The position numbers were made by a program, and so were the translations under genes. From assembly GCA_965223085.1 (NCBI GenBank), contig OZ244981.1, positions 2,108,001 to 2,172,000 on the forward strand: a stretch of 64,000 nucleotides of DNA, read 5' to 3'. The notes beneath the pieces are model-generated. The model searched no databases. It was not told where the DNA came from and worked only from the letters and a program-made list of their open reading frames with translations. Position 1 is the first letter of the stretch. Each line of letters begins with the position of its first letter. The stretch is from CBDCVO01 sp965223085. GTDB lineage: Bacteria > Pseudomonadota > Gammaproteobacteria > Ga0077536. Shown piece after piece: positions 1-9,091 of this stretch.

Positions 1-125
1 CGATCCGCCTGGCGCAGCAGCAACACACCGGCATCGCTGGTGATGTCACCGCCGCTGAAATCCGCTTCGATTCGAGGTCGTTCAAAACCGGGAAATGACA
101 ACGGTTCGGGCGTACAGTTGGGCAT
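1..125 (-). mobile_element. IS1380-family transposase, N-terminal fragment at window edge
   Basis: The minus strand from the ATG at 123-125 reads 41 codons to the window edge. The N-terminus contains EADFSGGDITSDAGVLLLRQ, which I recognise as the conserved start of IS1380-family (DDE) transposases. The rest of the gene lies outside the window, so it cannot be judged intact or broken. The upstream end of the element may be near 213, where the plus strand reads TCTAGG; reversed this is CCTAGA, and IS1380-family ends usually start with CC. That boundary is a guess. The element sits downstream of the plsC operon, in the same orientation. Confidence 0.8.
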
Positions 126-225
126 CGGCAAAGTCCTGTCCGATTACAGTGTAAGCAACTGAATTTTATCGAACATACCGGGCTTTGCCCTCCTTATTTA
201 CGCAATATCTAGGCTAGCGGGCGCG

Positions 226-948
226 TTATTTCAGCACTGCGGACAGTAATCGTGAAGCTTCTTTTTCTATCCAGTTCTCTACCACGTCAGTGAGTTCGGC
301 GGCGTTGCCGGTAGTGCTGTCAACGGGGGGACCGATGACGACATCGATGCAGCCCGGGCGTTTTCGAACCGTGTTGCGCGGCCAAAACACGCCTGCGTTG
401 TGGGCGACTGGCACGATTGGACATTGTGCGCTTATCGCCAGCGCGGCACCGCTTTGCAAATACTTTCCACGCTGGCCGGAGGGCATCCGGGTGCCCTCCG
501 GAAACAGCAAAATGAACCATCCTTGGGCGATCCGCTCTTTTCCTTCCCGCAGTACTTTGCGCAATGCTTGGGTAGTAGCGCTGCGGTCTATTGCGATCGG
601 GTTGAGGCACCACAGGCCCCAGCCAAAAAACGGCACCCAGAACAGTTCCTTTTTGAGCACTTGACATTGCGGTGGGAAAATCAACTGCAGGGCCATTGTT
701 TCCCACGCGGACTGATGCTTGCAAAGAATCACGCTCGCCTGCTCCGGAATATTTTCTTTTCCGTGCACGCGCCACGACAAACCACAGGTAATTTTCAACC
801 ACCAGATAGCGCAACGTGTCCACTGGGTAATCACGCGATAGCGTGTTTTGCGGTCGAACGGCAATGCCAATAGACCGATAACGGAAAATATGACCGTAAC
901 CGGGGTTAAGCCGATGTAGAACGCCAATGACCGTAAATACGCGATCAT
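226..948 (-). CDS. plsC: 1-acyl-sn-glycerol-3-phosphate acyltransferase (PlsC family)
   Basis: A 240-residue inner-membrane enzyme of the lysophospholipid acyltransferase family, expected to transfer an acyl chain to the sn-2 position of lysophosphatidate. An N-terminal hydrophobic segment (about residues 8-30) is followed by HQSAWE (78-83), the HX4D/E catalytic motif with Glu in the acidic position as in related proteobacterial proteins, and by FPEGTR (149-154), the glycerol-phosphate binding motif. Its ATG overlaps the gmhB stop codon (ATGA), so it is the last gene of a glyQ-glyS-gmhB-plsC operon. In Pseudomonas the gene at this place is called lptA. It may be a secondary PlsC paralogue rather than the essential enzyme. 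Confidence 0.88.
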   Translation of the reverse strand: MIAYLRSLAFYIGLTPVTVIFSVIGLLALPFDRKTRYRVITQWTRCAIWWLKITCGLSWRVHGKENIPEQASVILCKHQSAWETMALQLIFPPQCQVLKKELFWVPFFGWGLWCLNPIAIDRSATTQALRKVLREGKERIAQGWFILLFPEGTRMPSGQRGKYLQSGAALAISAQCPIVPVAHNAGVFWPRNTVRKRPGCIDVVIGPPVDSTTGNAAELTDVVENWIEKEASRLLSAVLK

Positions 949-1493
949 GATGCGTCGTGCGCTAAATGTGCCACCGCTGCAGCAAGATCATCGACGATCA
1001 AAGCAACGTCGTTGTCGTTCAGCATTTTTGCGGTGTCGGTGCCATGTCCTGTGCGAACCAAGATCGCTTGCGCGCCAACTTTGTTGGCAGCGCCGAGATC
1101 ACTACTGCGATCGCCGACTAAAACCGCATTTCCCAGCTGCAGGCCGCTACGGCGTTCGATGGTTTGTAGTAAGCCGGTCTTAGGTTTACGGCAATTGCAA
1201 TCGTCACGCGGCGCATGCGGGCAAAACAGGACCGCTTCGATACGGCCCCCATGTTGTGCGGCTTCACGCAGCATGCGGGTGTGAATGCGATGCAGCGCTT
1301 CGATGTCTAGTTTACCGTGAGCGAGGCCGGATTGATTGGTCACGACGTAAATTCTAAACCCTACGAGGGTCGCCTGACCGATAGCGGCGAGGCTACCAGG
1401 GATCGGTCTCCATTCGTGTGCATCTTTGATGAACGCGGGTGAATCCTCGTTGATGACGCCGTCACGATCGAGGAGCAATAAACGGGGGTGCAT
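945..1493 (-). CDS. gmhB: D-glycero-beta-D-manno-heptose-1,7-bisphosphate 7-phosphatase
   Basis: A 182-residue HAD-superfamily phosphatase of ADP-heptose synthesis for the LPS core. The catalytic DRDG motif is at residues 9-12, with nucleophile Asp9 and general acid Asp11. The Zn-binding loop typical of GmhB is present (Cys91, His93, Cys99, Cys101), followed by RKPKTG. Length is normal for the family. The start codon shares one base with the glyS stop (TAATG) and the stop overlaps the plsC start, showing tight translational coupling. The histidinol-phosphate phosphatase domain of HisB is similar, but the context and Zn loop favour GmhB. Confidence 0.92.
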   Translation of the reverse strand: MHPRLLLLDRDGVINEDSPAFIKDAHEWRPIPGSLAAIGQATLVGFRIYVVTNQSGLAHGKLDIEALHRIHTRMLREAAQHGGRIEAVLFCPHAPRDDCNCRKPKTGLLQTIERRSGLQLGNAVLVGDRSSDLGAANKVGAQAILVRTGHGTDTAKMLNDNDVALIVDDLAAAVAHLAHDAS

Positions 1494-3574
1494 TAGAGCG
1501 TGATTTCGCTAATGTCCGCAACCCGCATGAACAGGCCATGCAAGCGCGCTAATAGCGCGAGTCGATTCGCCCGTACGCGCGGATCTTCGTCCATCACCAT
1601 AACGGCGTCAAAAAAGTCATCTACGTAGGGTCGAATTTCAGCGAGTTGAGTCAAATACTCAGAATAACTTTCTGTGCTTACGGCGGTCCAATTTGATTCA
1701 AACTCCAGCAACGCGTCAGCGAGACATCTTTCGGCGGCCTCCGTCGCACGCGCCGAATCAAAAGTGATCGTCGTAGTAGCGGTGCTTTTGCGCAGAATAT
1801 TCGCAATCCGCTTATTTGCCGCGGCCAACGCGGCGGCGTTCGGTGACTTAACAAAGTGTTGTATTGCAAGCATGCGGGCGTGCAAATCGGTAGGTTGCGT
1901 TGGCCGGGTCGTGAGAACAGCGTCGATAACATCCCCTCGCATCCCGGCGTCCGCATAATAAGCGCGTGTCCGTTCAAGCATGAAATCAAACACCGTGGAG
2001 ACGACGTCAGCTGCCACTATTTTTTCGCCGTAAGCGCCGCGCGCGTGCTCGAGGCTCGCATACAGGTCGACGCGGTTATCGCTTTCAATGCAGATCCGCA
2101 ACGCGCCCAGAGCCGCGCGACGTAGCGCAAACGGGTCCTTCTCGCCGCTTGGTGGTTTGCCAATCCCAAAAATGCCGATAAGTGTATCGAGTTTATCCGC
2201 GAGCGCGATGGTGCGGCCTTCAGGGGTGCTCGGGAGGTAGTCGCCAGCAAAACGGGGTGCGTAGAACTCACCGATCGCAGCTGCCACGACAGGATCTTCT
2301 TTATCGTGCGCCGCGTAATACGCCCCCATAGTGCCTTGTAGCTCGGGAAATTCGGCAACCATTTCTGTAAGCAGATCGCAGCGCGATAGGCGCGCCGCGC
2401 GTATACTTTTCTCGGCATTCGCGCCGCAGGGGTTCGCGAGATGGCGCGCGAGTTGTATCACTCGTTCCGTTTTATCGGCAAGCGACCCGAGTTGTCGTTC
2501 GAAGACCACACCATCGAGGTCGTTACTGTGGCTCGCTAGCGTAGTGCTGAGGTCTTTTTTCCAAAAGAACGCGGCATCGCTAAGGCGTGGGCGAATAACG
2601 CGTTCATTACCGTCGCGCACCGTGTCAGGATCGGTACTGTCGATATTGGCAATTGTGATGAAGCGATTGAGCAAATTCCCATCTTGGGTTTCGACGGCAA
2701 AATATTTTTGATGGTTTTGCATGCTCGCAAGCAATACTTCACGCGGTAACTCGAGATAGCGCTCCTCAAAACGACCGACGATGGGAATTGGCCATTCAAC
2801 CAGTGCCGTTACTTCCTCGAGGAGCGTCTCGCCGATGATCGCTGTACCGCCCGCGGCACGCGCCGCGCTCACTACTTGGCCGCGAATTTTCTCACGACGG
2901 GCGCTAAACTCGGCGATGACTACGCCGCTTTCGCGCAAATTTTTGGCGTAACTGCGCGGGGCGGTGATTTCTACTGACCCGGGGGCGTGAAAGCGATGTC
3001 CATAGGTAATGCGGTCACTGTGTAAGCCGAAAATCTCTGCGGGCACGATGTCATCGCCGAACAAAACCACTATCCAATGAACAGGCCGCACAAATTCTGC
3101 CTCGCCGGTACCCCAACGCATGCGTTTCGGGATCGGCAAAACCTCTAGCGTTTGTTGAATGAACGTCGGCAGCAAAGTTGCGGTGGTTTTACCTGCTTGG
3201 CGGGCGCGGTGAAACAAAAAAGTGCCTTTCGATTGCTCTACACGTTGTAAGTCACTAACGTCTACGCCACAAGATTTAGCAAAACCCAGCGCGGCTTGCG
3301 TCGGATTACCGGCATCGTCAAATGCTTGGGCGATCACGGGCCCGCGTCGCTCAACTACGCGGTCCGGTTGTCGGTGTAGTAACTCTTCTACCAACAGCGC
3401 GAGGCGCCGGGGCGTGGCATAAATCTCGGTGTTCGTGAAGCTGAGATTAGCATCTGTGAGGCATGCGGTTAACTTTTCCGCAAACGACTCGGACAGCGGA
3501 CGTAAGGCGAGCGGCGGAAGTTCTTCGACACCGATTTCGATCAAAAGATCGCGTTCAGTAGCATCGGAACTCAT
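1493..3574 (-). CDS. glyS: glycine--tRNA ligase beta subunit
   Basis: The 693-residue beta subunit of the bacterial alpha2beta2 glycyl-tRNA synthetase, needed for tRNA-Gly recognition. It is recognised from the N-terminal LLIEIGVEELPP and the conserved segment ending MRWGTGEAEFVRPVHWIV (about residues 150-170). The C-terminal region is the anticodon-binding-type part. Full family length with no interruption. It overlaps glyQ upstream by four bases (ATGA at 3571-3574) and gmhB downstream by one base. Confidence 0.97.
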   Translation of the reverse strand: MSSDATERDLLIEIGVEELPPLALRPLSESFAEKLTACLTDANLSFTNTEIYATPRRLALLVEELLHRQPDRVVERRGPVIAQAFDDAGNPTQAALGFAKSCGVDVSDLQRVEQSKGTFLFHRARQAGKTTATLLPTFIQQTLEVLPIPKRMRWGTGEAEFVRPVHWIVVLFGDDIVPAEIFGLHSDRITYGHRFHAPGSVEITAPRSYAKNLRESGVVIAEFSARREKIRGQVVSAARAAGGTAIIGETLLEEVTALVEWPIPIVGRFEERYLELPREVLLASMQNHQKYFAVETQDGNLLNRFITIANIDSTDPDTVRDGNERVIRPRLSDAAFFWKKDLSTTLASHSNDLDGVVFERQLGSLADKTERVIQLARHLANPCGANAEKSIRAARLSRCDLLTEMVAEFPELQGTMGAYYAAHDKEDPVVAAAIGEFYAPRFAGDYLPSTPEGRTIALADKLDTLIGIFGIGKPPSGEKDPFALRRAALGALRICIESDNRVDLYASLEHARGAYGEKIVAADVVSTVFDFMLERTRAYYADAGMRGDVIDAVLTTRPTQPTDLHARMLAIQHFVKSPNAAALAAANKRIANILRKSTATTTITFDSARATEAAERCLADALLEFESNWTAVSTESYSEYLTQLAEIRPYVDDFFDAVMVMDEDPRVRANRLALLARLHGLFMRVADISEITL

Positions 3575-4497
3575 GCACCACGCGCCCGTGTGGTTTCGGA
3601 TAACAATGGAAACCCGAGAGCTTCGCGCGTCTCATAATAGGCTTCTGCTACCGCGCGTGCCAAGGTACGCACCCTTAGAATATATTGCTGTCGTTCAGTC
3701 ACCGAAATCGCTCGGCGCGCGTCCAACAAATTAAACGTGTGAGAAGCTTTAACCATCATTTCATAGGCCGGCAACGACAAGTTCGCATCGATTAGTCGCC
3801 CGGCTTCTCGTTCACATTCATCGAACCAAGAAAATAGCATGGCTATATTTGCATGCTCAAAATTGTAGGTCGACATTTCCACTTCGTTTTGATGAAACAC
3901 CTGCCCGTAAGTCACCGCCCCAAAATCGTTTTTTGTCCAGACCAGGTCAAAAACAGAATCGACGCGCTGCAAATACATTGCGATTCTTTCGAGACCATAA
4001 GTAATCTCGCCGGAAACCGGTCGGCAATCGAGGCCGCCCACTTGTTGAAAATAGGTGAACTGGGTGATTTCCATGCCGTTGAGCCAGACTTCCCAACCTA
4101 GCCCCCAGGCGCCGAGTGTGGGCGATTCCCAATTGTCTTCGACAAAACGAATATCGTGCACTAGCGGATCAATGCCGAGCACGCTTAGTGACTGCAAATA
4201 CAGCGATTGAATGTCGTGCGGTGAGGGTTTAAGCAAGACTTGAAACTGATAATAATGTTGGAGCCGGTTTGGATTTTCGCCATAACGTCCATCACTAGGT
4301 CGTCGCGATGCTTGCACATAGGCGGCGCGCCACGGTTCCGGTCCTATCGCGCGAAGAAATGTCGCGGGGTGGAACGTTCCCGCGCCCATCTCCATGTCAT
4401 AGGGTTGTGCCGCGATGCAGCCTTGCTCGCCCCAATAGCGTTGGAGTTCGAATATCAGCGACTGAAAGGTGTTAGGAGTGTCGTCGGCAAACGCCAT
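3571..4497 (-). CDS. glyQ: glycine--tRNA ligase alpha subunit
   Basis: The 308-residue catalytic alpha subunit (class II aminoacyl-tRNA synthetase fold) that activates glycine. It is recognised from the family signature YWGEQGCIAAQPYDMEMGAG near residue 22 and from ERIAMYLQ (about 170-177). Normal length. It is the first gene of the minus-strand operon glyQ-glyS-gmhB-plsC. A TATACT -10-like hexamer lies at 4544-4549 on the minus strand, about 47 bp before the start codon, but no convincing -35 accompanies it. Confidence 0.97.
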   Translation of the reverse strand: MAFADDTPNTFQSLIFELQRYWGEQGCIAAQPYDMEMGAGTFHPATFLRAIGPEPWRAAYVQASRRPSDGRYGENPNRLQHYYQFQVLLKPSPHDIQSLYLQSLSVLGIDPLVHDIRFVEDNWESPTLGAWGLGWEVWLNGMEITQFTYFQQVGGLDCRPVSGEITYGLERIAMYLQRVDSVFDLVWTKNDFGAVTYGQVFHQNEVEMSTYNFEHANIAMLFSWFDECEREAGRLIDANLSLPAYEMMVKASHTFNLLDARRAISVTERQQYILRVRTLARAVAEAYYETREALGFPLLSETTRARGA

Positions 4498-4543
4498 TTC
4501 GGACCAAACAGCCTTAAAAATTGAGGACTTGAATTGAATGTCT

Positions 4544-4549
4544 AGTATA
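4544..4549 (-). promoter_or_regulatory. possible -10 element of the glyQS operon
   Basis: The minus strand reads TATACT here, at a reasonable distance upstream of the glyQ ATG (4497). The bases 17 bp further upstream do not resemble TTGACA, so this is only a candidate. Confidence 0.3.
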
Positions 4550-4644
4550 CCGTTTGCACCCGATCGTGCCTAACTGTGACGCAGTTCCGCTCAAGGCAGG
4601 CCCGCCGCCGCCGCTACCTGATAGCAGGTAGAGGAGCATATTTC

Positions 4645-5208
4645 ATGTCACGTTACGAACTCCATTTAACCGAGGCCGCAGGTTGGCGCGCACTGCTGAC
4701 CGAAGCGCAACTCGTTGCGCGCACATACTTATCTGAAGATGTTGAAGAACACCTCGTGTGGATACTCTACAAATATCTCGGTATACCGGGCGAAGGTGAC
4801 GACAGCTTAGCGCTCACAATGTTACAGAGCTTACTGCAGCATGAGCCGACGTGTGTGGAGGATCTACCGGTAATCGGCGATCAATGTTTATTGTTCGCCG
4901 GATTGTTTCCGGAGCATGCGATTCGCAAAGGGATCCCTATTACCTACTTTGTTCAACTCGGACGCCACGCCTATCACAAGAGCTCGATCGACGGCGACGG
5001 CGCAAGTTATGTCGATCTGTGCGACGATTTTGTCGCGATAATGGATGTATTACATACCTTGCGCGAACTTCGCAATGGCCAACCTTGCATCGATGCGATG
5101 AACGCTTACCACTTGTGGAACGATGCCGGCAGTACGCACGCCTTTGAGGTGTTGCGGCGGTTTACACCTGCGTTGCCGGTAATGCAGGCCAACGACGCGT
5201 ATCATTAA
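4645..5208 (+). CDS. conserved hypothetical protein, function unknown
   Basis: I do not recognise this 187-residue protein. The open frame extends upstream to 4576, but the ATG at 4645 is preceded by GTAGAGGAG, a good ribosome-binding site, so I start there. The sequence (MSRYELHLTEAAGWRALLTE...) is soluble-looking, rich in Leu and acidic residues, with no signal peptide or membrane segment. It contains a few scattered Cys and His residues but no obvious metal site. It stands alone between the divergent glyQS operon and the convergent DUF4340 gene. Codon use resembles its neighbours, so it is probably a real native gene. Confidence 0.7.
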   Translation: MSRYELHLTEAAGWRALLTEAQLVARTYLSEDVEEHLVWILYKYLGIPGEGDDSLALTMLQSLLQHEPTCVEDLPVIGDQCLLFAGLFPEHAIRKGIPITYFVQLGRHAYHKSSIDGDGASYVDLCDDFVAIMDVLHTLRELRNGQPCIDAMNAYHLWNDAGSTHAFEVLRRFTPALPVMQANDAYH

Positions 5209-5240
5209 GGATCGCAACAGCGAATTCTTTGATTTTCGCT

Positions 5241-5271
5241 AAGGCATTGTAATGCCGCTCATCATTGAGCG
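5241..5271. other. two adjacent small hairpins between convergent genes
   Basis: Between the stop codons at 5208 and 5311 lie two perfect small inverted repeats, GGCATTGTAATGCC and CGCTCATCATTGAGCG. No T-run follows either, so they are at best weak bidirectional terminators. Confidence 0.3.
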
Positions 5272-5310
5272 ATTAAGCAACGATCGATCTAAGGCGCGCG
5301 ATAGAGACAA

Positions 5311-6426
5311 CTATTCGTCGTTGTCCGCGGACGACTCTTCTTTTTCTTCTACGGGTTTGATGAAATCACTGAAGGTTTTTTCAAGCAAACGCATTTTGTA
5401 CTGTGGAATGACATAAGCCCATTGTTCGGTTTTTGTGCTGAGTTCAGTCGCCTGGGCTGCGACGTCGATTTCTTCATCGTCATCGGCACCAGTCGCATCA
5501 TCACTCTCTGTGGGCGACGCCGTAGCGGTCACGGTGTTTTCATCATAGGAGAAACCGAAAGTCACGAACGCGCGTTCGTCGTGCGGGATTACATTCATAT
5601 TTACATTCAAGCCGTCGAACGTCTCCAGTACTGCGGTCGCGGTAGCTGTTGCGTCGGTGAGCTGATGCCGGCGAATGACGTCCTCGAAATCCAAGCTGCC
5701 GAGGATGCCGCCTAAGCTCGAGACGCTTGCCTGCGAGGTGATTTCGTATCCGGGTGGAATATTTTGCAGAGTAAAAAATCGATCGTCGCGAGAATTTTTT
5801 ACGATCTCAATCGGGTCACCTGAAGCTGGTTTGACGAGCATTTTTTTGACACGGGCTATAGGAATATTGGCGATGCGCGGGTCGAGCCAGCTATTTGGAT
5901 CCGTTTCGGCACTGATCTCGCCATTGACGAGCAGCGCTTGCGCGGCGTTGGTCTTGCGCACGTAGTAAGCACGGTCGGCGTTTCCCTTTGCAATTCGCCC
6001 CTTGCCTACGAGTAACGAGACCATGTCGTTGTCATCACTGTCTTTAACGGAAATGAGTTTCGAGGTGGCCTCCGGTGTGCTCAGATCCTCGACGCCGAGT
6101 TCACCATAATTTTCCGGTTTTGACGTTTTCTCCTCCAGAATTTTTAGGCTCCCAAGTTGTACCAATAAGCGCTTGATATTGCCGGCTTTCGCAGCGAAGC
6201 CGTCGCGCTCAGCGATTGACCATTGCGCATTCGCGCGGATCATCGTAGCGCTGGACTCGAAGTCTTCAACTTTTATCGTGCGTGCGTCATTTAGGGTATT
6301 CAAAAAATCACCGTAAAGTAGCTGCCGAGATACGACGGTCGTTGGCGAGTGTTCGCGCGACAATTGATAGGCGCCGTAGAGGATCGTGACAGCGGCGACG
6401 GCGAGGAGGAGTCGTTTCATGCTCAT
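5311..6426 (-). CDS. DUF4340 domain protein, partner of Gld-type ABC transporter
   Basis: A 371-residue protein with one N-terminal membrane anchor (about residues 4-19) and an extracytoplasmic body of the DUF4340 type: predicted beta-rich, containing WLDPRIANIPIARVKKMLV. A very acidic stretch (about 305-325) and an acidic C-terminus (EEKEESSADNDE) are notable. It is the last gene of a four-gene minus-strand operon with an ABC ATPase, a permease and a GldG-like protein, 30 bp after the latter. DUF4340 proteins regularly accompany this transporter type, but their role is not established. Confidence 0.82.
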   Translation of the reverse strand: MSMKRLLLAVAAVTILYGAYQLSREHSPTTVVSRQLLYGDFLNTLNDARTIKVEDFESSATMIRANAQWSIAERDGFAAKAGNIKRLLVQLGSLKILEEKTSKPENYGELGVEDLSTPEATSKLISVKDSDDNDMVSLLVGKGRIAKGNADRAYYVRKTNAAQALLVNGEISAETDPNSWLDPRIANIPIARVKKMLVKPASGDPIEIVKNSRDDRFFTLQNIPPGYEITSQASVSSLGGILGSLDFEDVIRRHQLTDATATATAVLETFDGLNVNMNVIPHDERAFVTFGFSYDENTVTATASPTESDDATGADDDEEIDVAAQATELSTKTEQWAYVIPQYKMRLLEKTFSDFIKPVEEKEESSADNDE

Positions 6427-6456
6427 TATATTCGTTCTCTAACTTTCAACTCCCTG

Positions 6457-8343
6457 CTAACTTTGGCGATGGCGTCGGGCGTTAAGCAAGCTGACTGTGA
6501 TAGCAAATACCGCGATCAAAAGTGGCACCAGTCCGATATTGAGGAATTTTAACTTCGTGCCCAAACCTTCGATGTTTTTCTGCAGGCTATGTTGCACATT
6601 ACGCAGTTCCTTACGTGTTCTGAGTTGCTCATTCTGAAAGCGTTCGATCTCCTGACGTTGCTCAGGGGACAACAAAGCCTGGTTTCCTTCACCGCGTTGT
6701 GATTGCAGCTCGCGTAGTTTCGTTTCCGTTTCTTGTAGTTTCGCTTGTAAGGCACGTTCCTGATCGCGAAATTGGGCTTCTGCGTCTCGCCGTATTTCGT
6801 TCACGACGACGAATGGGCGAGCGTATTCACCACGGCTTCTGAGGCTGATCAAGTCGTCGTTACCACCCAAATTGTCGATCGCGTTAATCAAGAAGTCGGC
6901 GTTATTTGCAAAGGGATTTGGCATGCGCATACCAAGGAAATTTTCGTATCGAACCCAGAAGCGATCAGCAAGAATATCGCTGTCGGCTACGACGATGATA
7001 TTTACCGGTTCGACTGATTCTTGCAAAAAATCAGCATCACCGGGCGCGCGTTTTTCGTCTTCATCCAACGGCCGCCCGTCGGGAAAAGCCGTTGTTACCT
7101 TACCATTGATGCGTGCAGCAATAACGAGTCGCGACTGATCACCTGCAAAATTTTGCAACAAACCGTTCGGATCGCGGACGAAAAACACCGCGTCACGTTC
7201 AATGACACCAGATTTATCTCCGGTGCTAATTAACGGTGTCATGGTTGTCGTTGCATTCTCGGCCGCAGTCAAAAAGCCGGCACTGCCGACATTGACGACA
7301 TTGAGCTTGTTGGTGATAAAGTCGTCCTGATTTAGGCGTTCGCCTTGCAGTTGCATCCAAGGCAAATAGTCGACCTCCATAGGACCGCGTTCTCCGCCGA
7401 ATGTTACCCGTACGGCGGATTCCAGTTCGGCAACGATCTTTTGCGAATCCATGATCACTCCCCAACTCTTCATCAGATCCGGCAAGTTCGAACCGACTTT
7501 CGGGATCGCCATCGGGTTGCCGGGATCGCGCTCCGGTTGATCCGCTTCTGCTAGCGGGTCGATAAACACGACCGCGCGTCCGCCTTTAAGTACGAACTGG
7601 TCGATCGCGTAGCGCAATTCGCGCGCCAATTCTTTCGGATGAATGATCATCAGCGTATCGATGTCCTCATCGAGCTCCGTTTCTTCCGCCCTAATTTGAC
7701 GAACTTCAAACACTTCTCGCAATAGTCGTATCGTGCCCCACTCCGGAGTCGGCCGCGGACTCGCGGGCGATGGTGTACCACCGAAAACCGGCAACGATGA
7801 GATCACACCAATCACGCGCTTTTTCGGATTGGCGAGCGTGTAAATTAGTTTGGTGATTTCGTACTCGAGTGCGTCCCCACGTTCGGGATCGAGATAGGGG
7901 ATAGGGATCTCGTCATCCAGCGCGTTCGTGCCAACCAAGCCGAGATATCCGATTTCGCCGGCACCGCCCAAAGGTAGCTGTTCGATCCCATAGCCGACCG
8001 CTTGATCTTCGGCCTCCGAAAACGGTTCTGGATCAACGACGAGCAAGCGTATTTTACCGTTGCTATCGGCCGCATATCCGTCGAGTAAGTCGCGTACGCG
8101 ACGTCCATGGTTAAGTAATTGGGGAACGCCAGTGAATTGTTTTGCCGAGTAGAATAAACGCAACGTGATCGGTTCATCGAGCTGGGCAAGAATGTTACGG
8201 CTGCCACCGGAAAGGGTGTAGAGGCGTCCTTCGGTGAGGTCTAGTCGCTGCCCTGTAAAGAGGTAGTTCGCGATGACGTTTATGCCCAAAAACAACGCGC
8301 ATGCGATGAGGAGACTTGTGCCAGCTTGAGTTCGCGTTAGCAT
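6457..8343 (-). CDS. GldG-like auxiliary subunit of ABC transporter
   Basis: A 628-residue protein of the Gld/'ABC-type uncharacterized transport system' family. One membrane segment at the N-terminus (about 9-29), a large extracytoplasmic domain beginning with FTGQRLDLTEGRLYTLS, a charged coiled coil (about 530-600, rich in Glu, Gln and Arg) and a C-terminal membrane segment (about 605-623). In Flavobacterium GldG works with GldA and GldF in gliding. In proteobacteria the function of homologues is open, and this organism gives no other gliding genes here. It lies 13 bp after the permease gene. Confidence 0.87.
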   Translation of the reverse strand: MLTRTQAGTSLLIACALFLGINVIANYLFTGQRLDLTEGRLYTLSGGSRNILAQLDEPITLRLFYSAKQFTGVPQLLNHGRRVRDLLDGYAADSNGKIRLLVVDPEPFSEAEDQAVGYGIEQLPLGGAGEIGYLGLVGTNALDDEIPIPYLDPERGDALEYEITKLIYTLANPKKRVIGVISSLPVFGGTPSPASPRPTPEWGTIRLLREVFEVRQIRAEETELDEDIDTLMIIHPKELARELRYAIDQFVLKGGRAVVFIDPLAEADQPERDPGNPMAIPKVGSNLPDLMKSWGVIMDSQKIVAELESAVRVTFGGERGPMEVDYLPWMQLQGERLNQDDFITNKLNVVNVGSAGFLTAAENATTTMTPLISTGDKSGVIERDAVFFVRDPNGLLQNFAGDQSRLVIAARINGKVTTAFPDGRPLDEDEKRAPGDADFLQESVEPVNIIVVADSDILADRFWVRYENFLGMRMPNPFANNADFLINAIDNLGGNDDLISLRSRGEYARPFVVVNEIRRDAEAQFRDQERALQAKLQETETKLRELQSQRGEGNQALLSPEQRQEIERFQNEQLRTRKELRNVQHSLQKNIEGLGTKLKFLNIGLVPLLIAVFAITVSLLNARRHRQS

Positions 8344-8356
8344 GCGATATACCTTA

Positions 8357-9091
8357 TTATTGCGCTTTTTTGGCCTCGATCGCCAAGGTGTTAGCGTAGA
8401 GCCAAAAAACGATCAAAGTGGCAAAAAATATTAAATCACGAAGGTCGATCACGCCTTTCATGATCGAGTCAAAATGAGTCAGAAAACTAAAGGAGCTGAT
8501 CGCGTTGACGACAAAATCGGGCGCCCATGCGCGGAAGAAATCCAATACGATCGGAAATCCGCTCAAGTTGAACGCGAAACAAATCACGAAACTGATCACA
8601 AAAGCGATGACTTGGTTTTTTGTCAGTGCCGAGATGCATGAACCGATCGCGAGAAAACCACCCGCCATGAGTAAGCTGCCAAAGTATCCGGCTAAAATGA
8701 CGGTGTTGTCCGGATCACCTAAATAGTTCACGGTAATCCAGACTGGAAACGTCAAGGCCAGCGCAATCGCTGTAAAGACCCAAGCCGCGAGAAATTTGCC
8801 GACGACTGCCTCGGTGAGCGACACCGGTAAGGTCATCAGTAGTTCGAGCGTGCCGGTTTTACGTTCTTCTGACCACAGACGCATAGAAATCGCCGGAATT
8901 AGCAGCATATAAAGCCATGGATGGAAACGAAAAAACGGTTCGAGATCTGCTTGCCCGCGTTCGTAGAAGCCACCGAGATAGAACGTGAAGATCCCGATTA
9001 AGAACAAGAATATTACGATGAAGACATAGGCGACCGGGGTGGCAAAATAACCCCGTAATTCGCGTCGCATAACCGTCAGAATACGCTTCAT
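8357..9091 (-). CDS. ABC-2 type transporter permease (GldF-like)
   Basis: A 244-residue integral membrane protein with six predicted helices. The opening MKRILTVMRRELRGYFATPV is typical of ABC-2 permeases of the GldF/NosY kind, and RLWSEERKTGTLELLMTLPV (about residues 71-90) is the conserved cytoplasmic coupling region. Its ATG overlaps the stop of the ATPase gene (ATGA, 9088-9091), showing they are translated together. It should form the membrane channel with the ATPase. The substrate is unknown. Confidence 0.9.
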   Translation of the reverse strand: MKRILTVMRRELRGYFATPVAYVFIVIFLFLIGIFTFYLGGFYERGQADLEPFFRFHPWLYMLLIPAISMRLWSEERKTGTLELLMTLPVSLTEAVVGKFLAAWVFTAIALALTFPVWITVNYLGDPDNTVILAGYFGSLLMAGGFLAIGSCISALTKNQVIAFVISFVICFAFNLSGFPIVLDFFRAWAPDFVVNAISSFSFLTHFDSIMKGVIDLRDLIFFATLIVFWLYANTLAIEAKKAQ

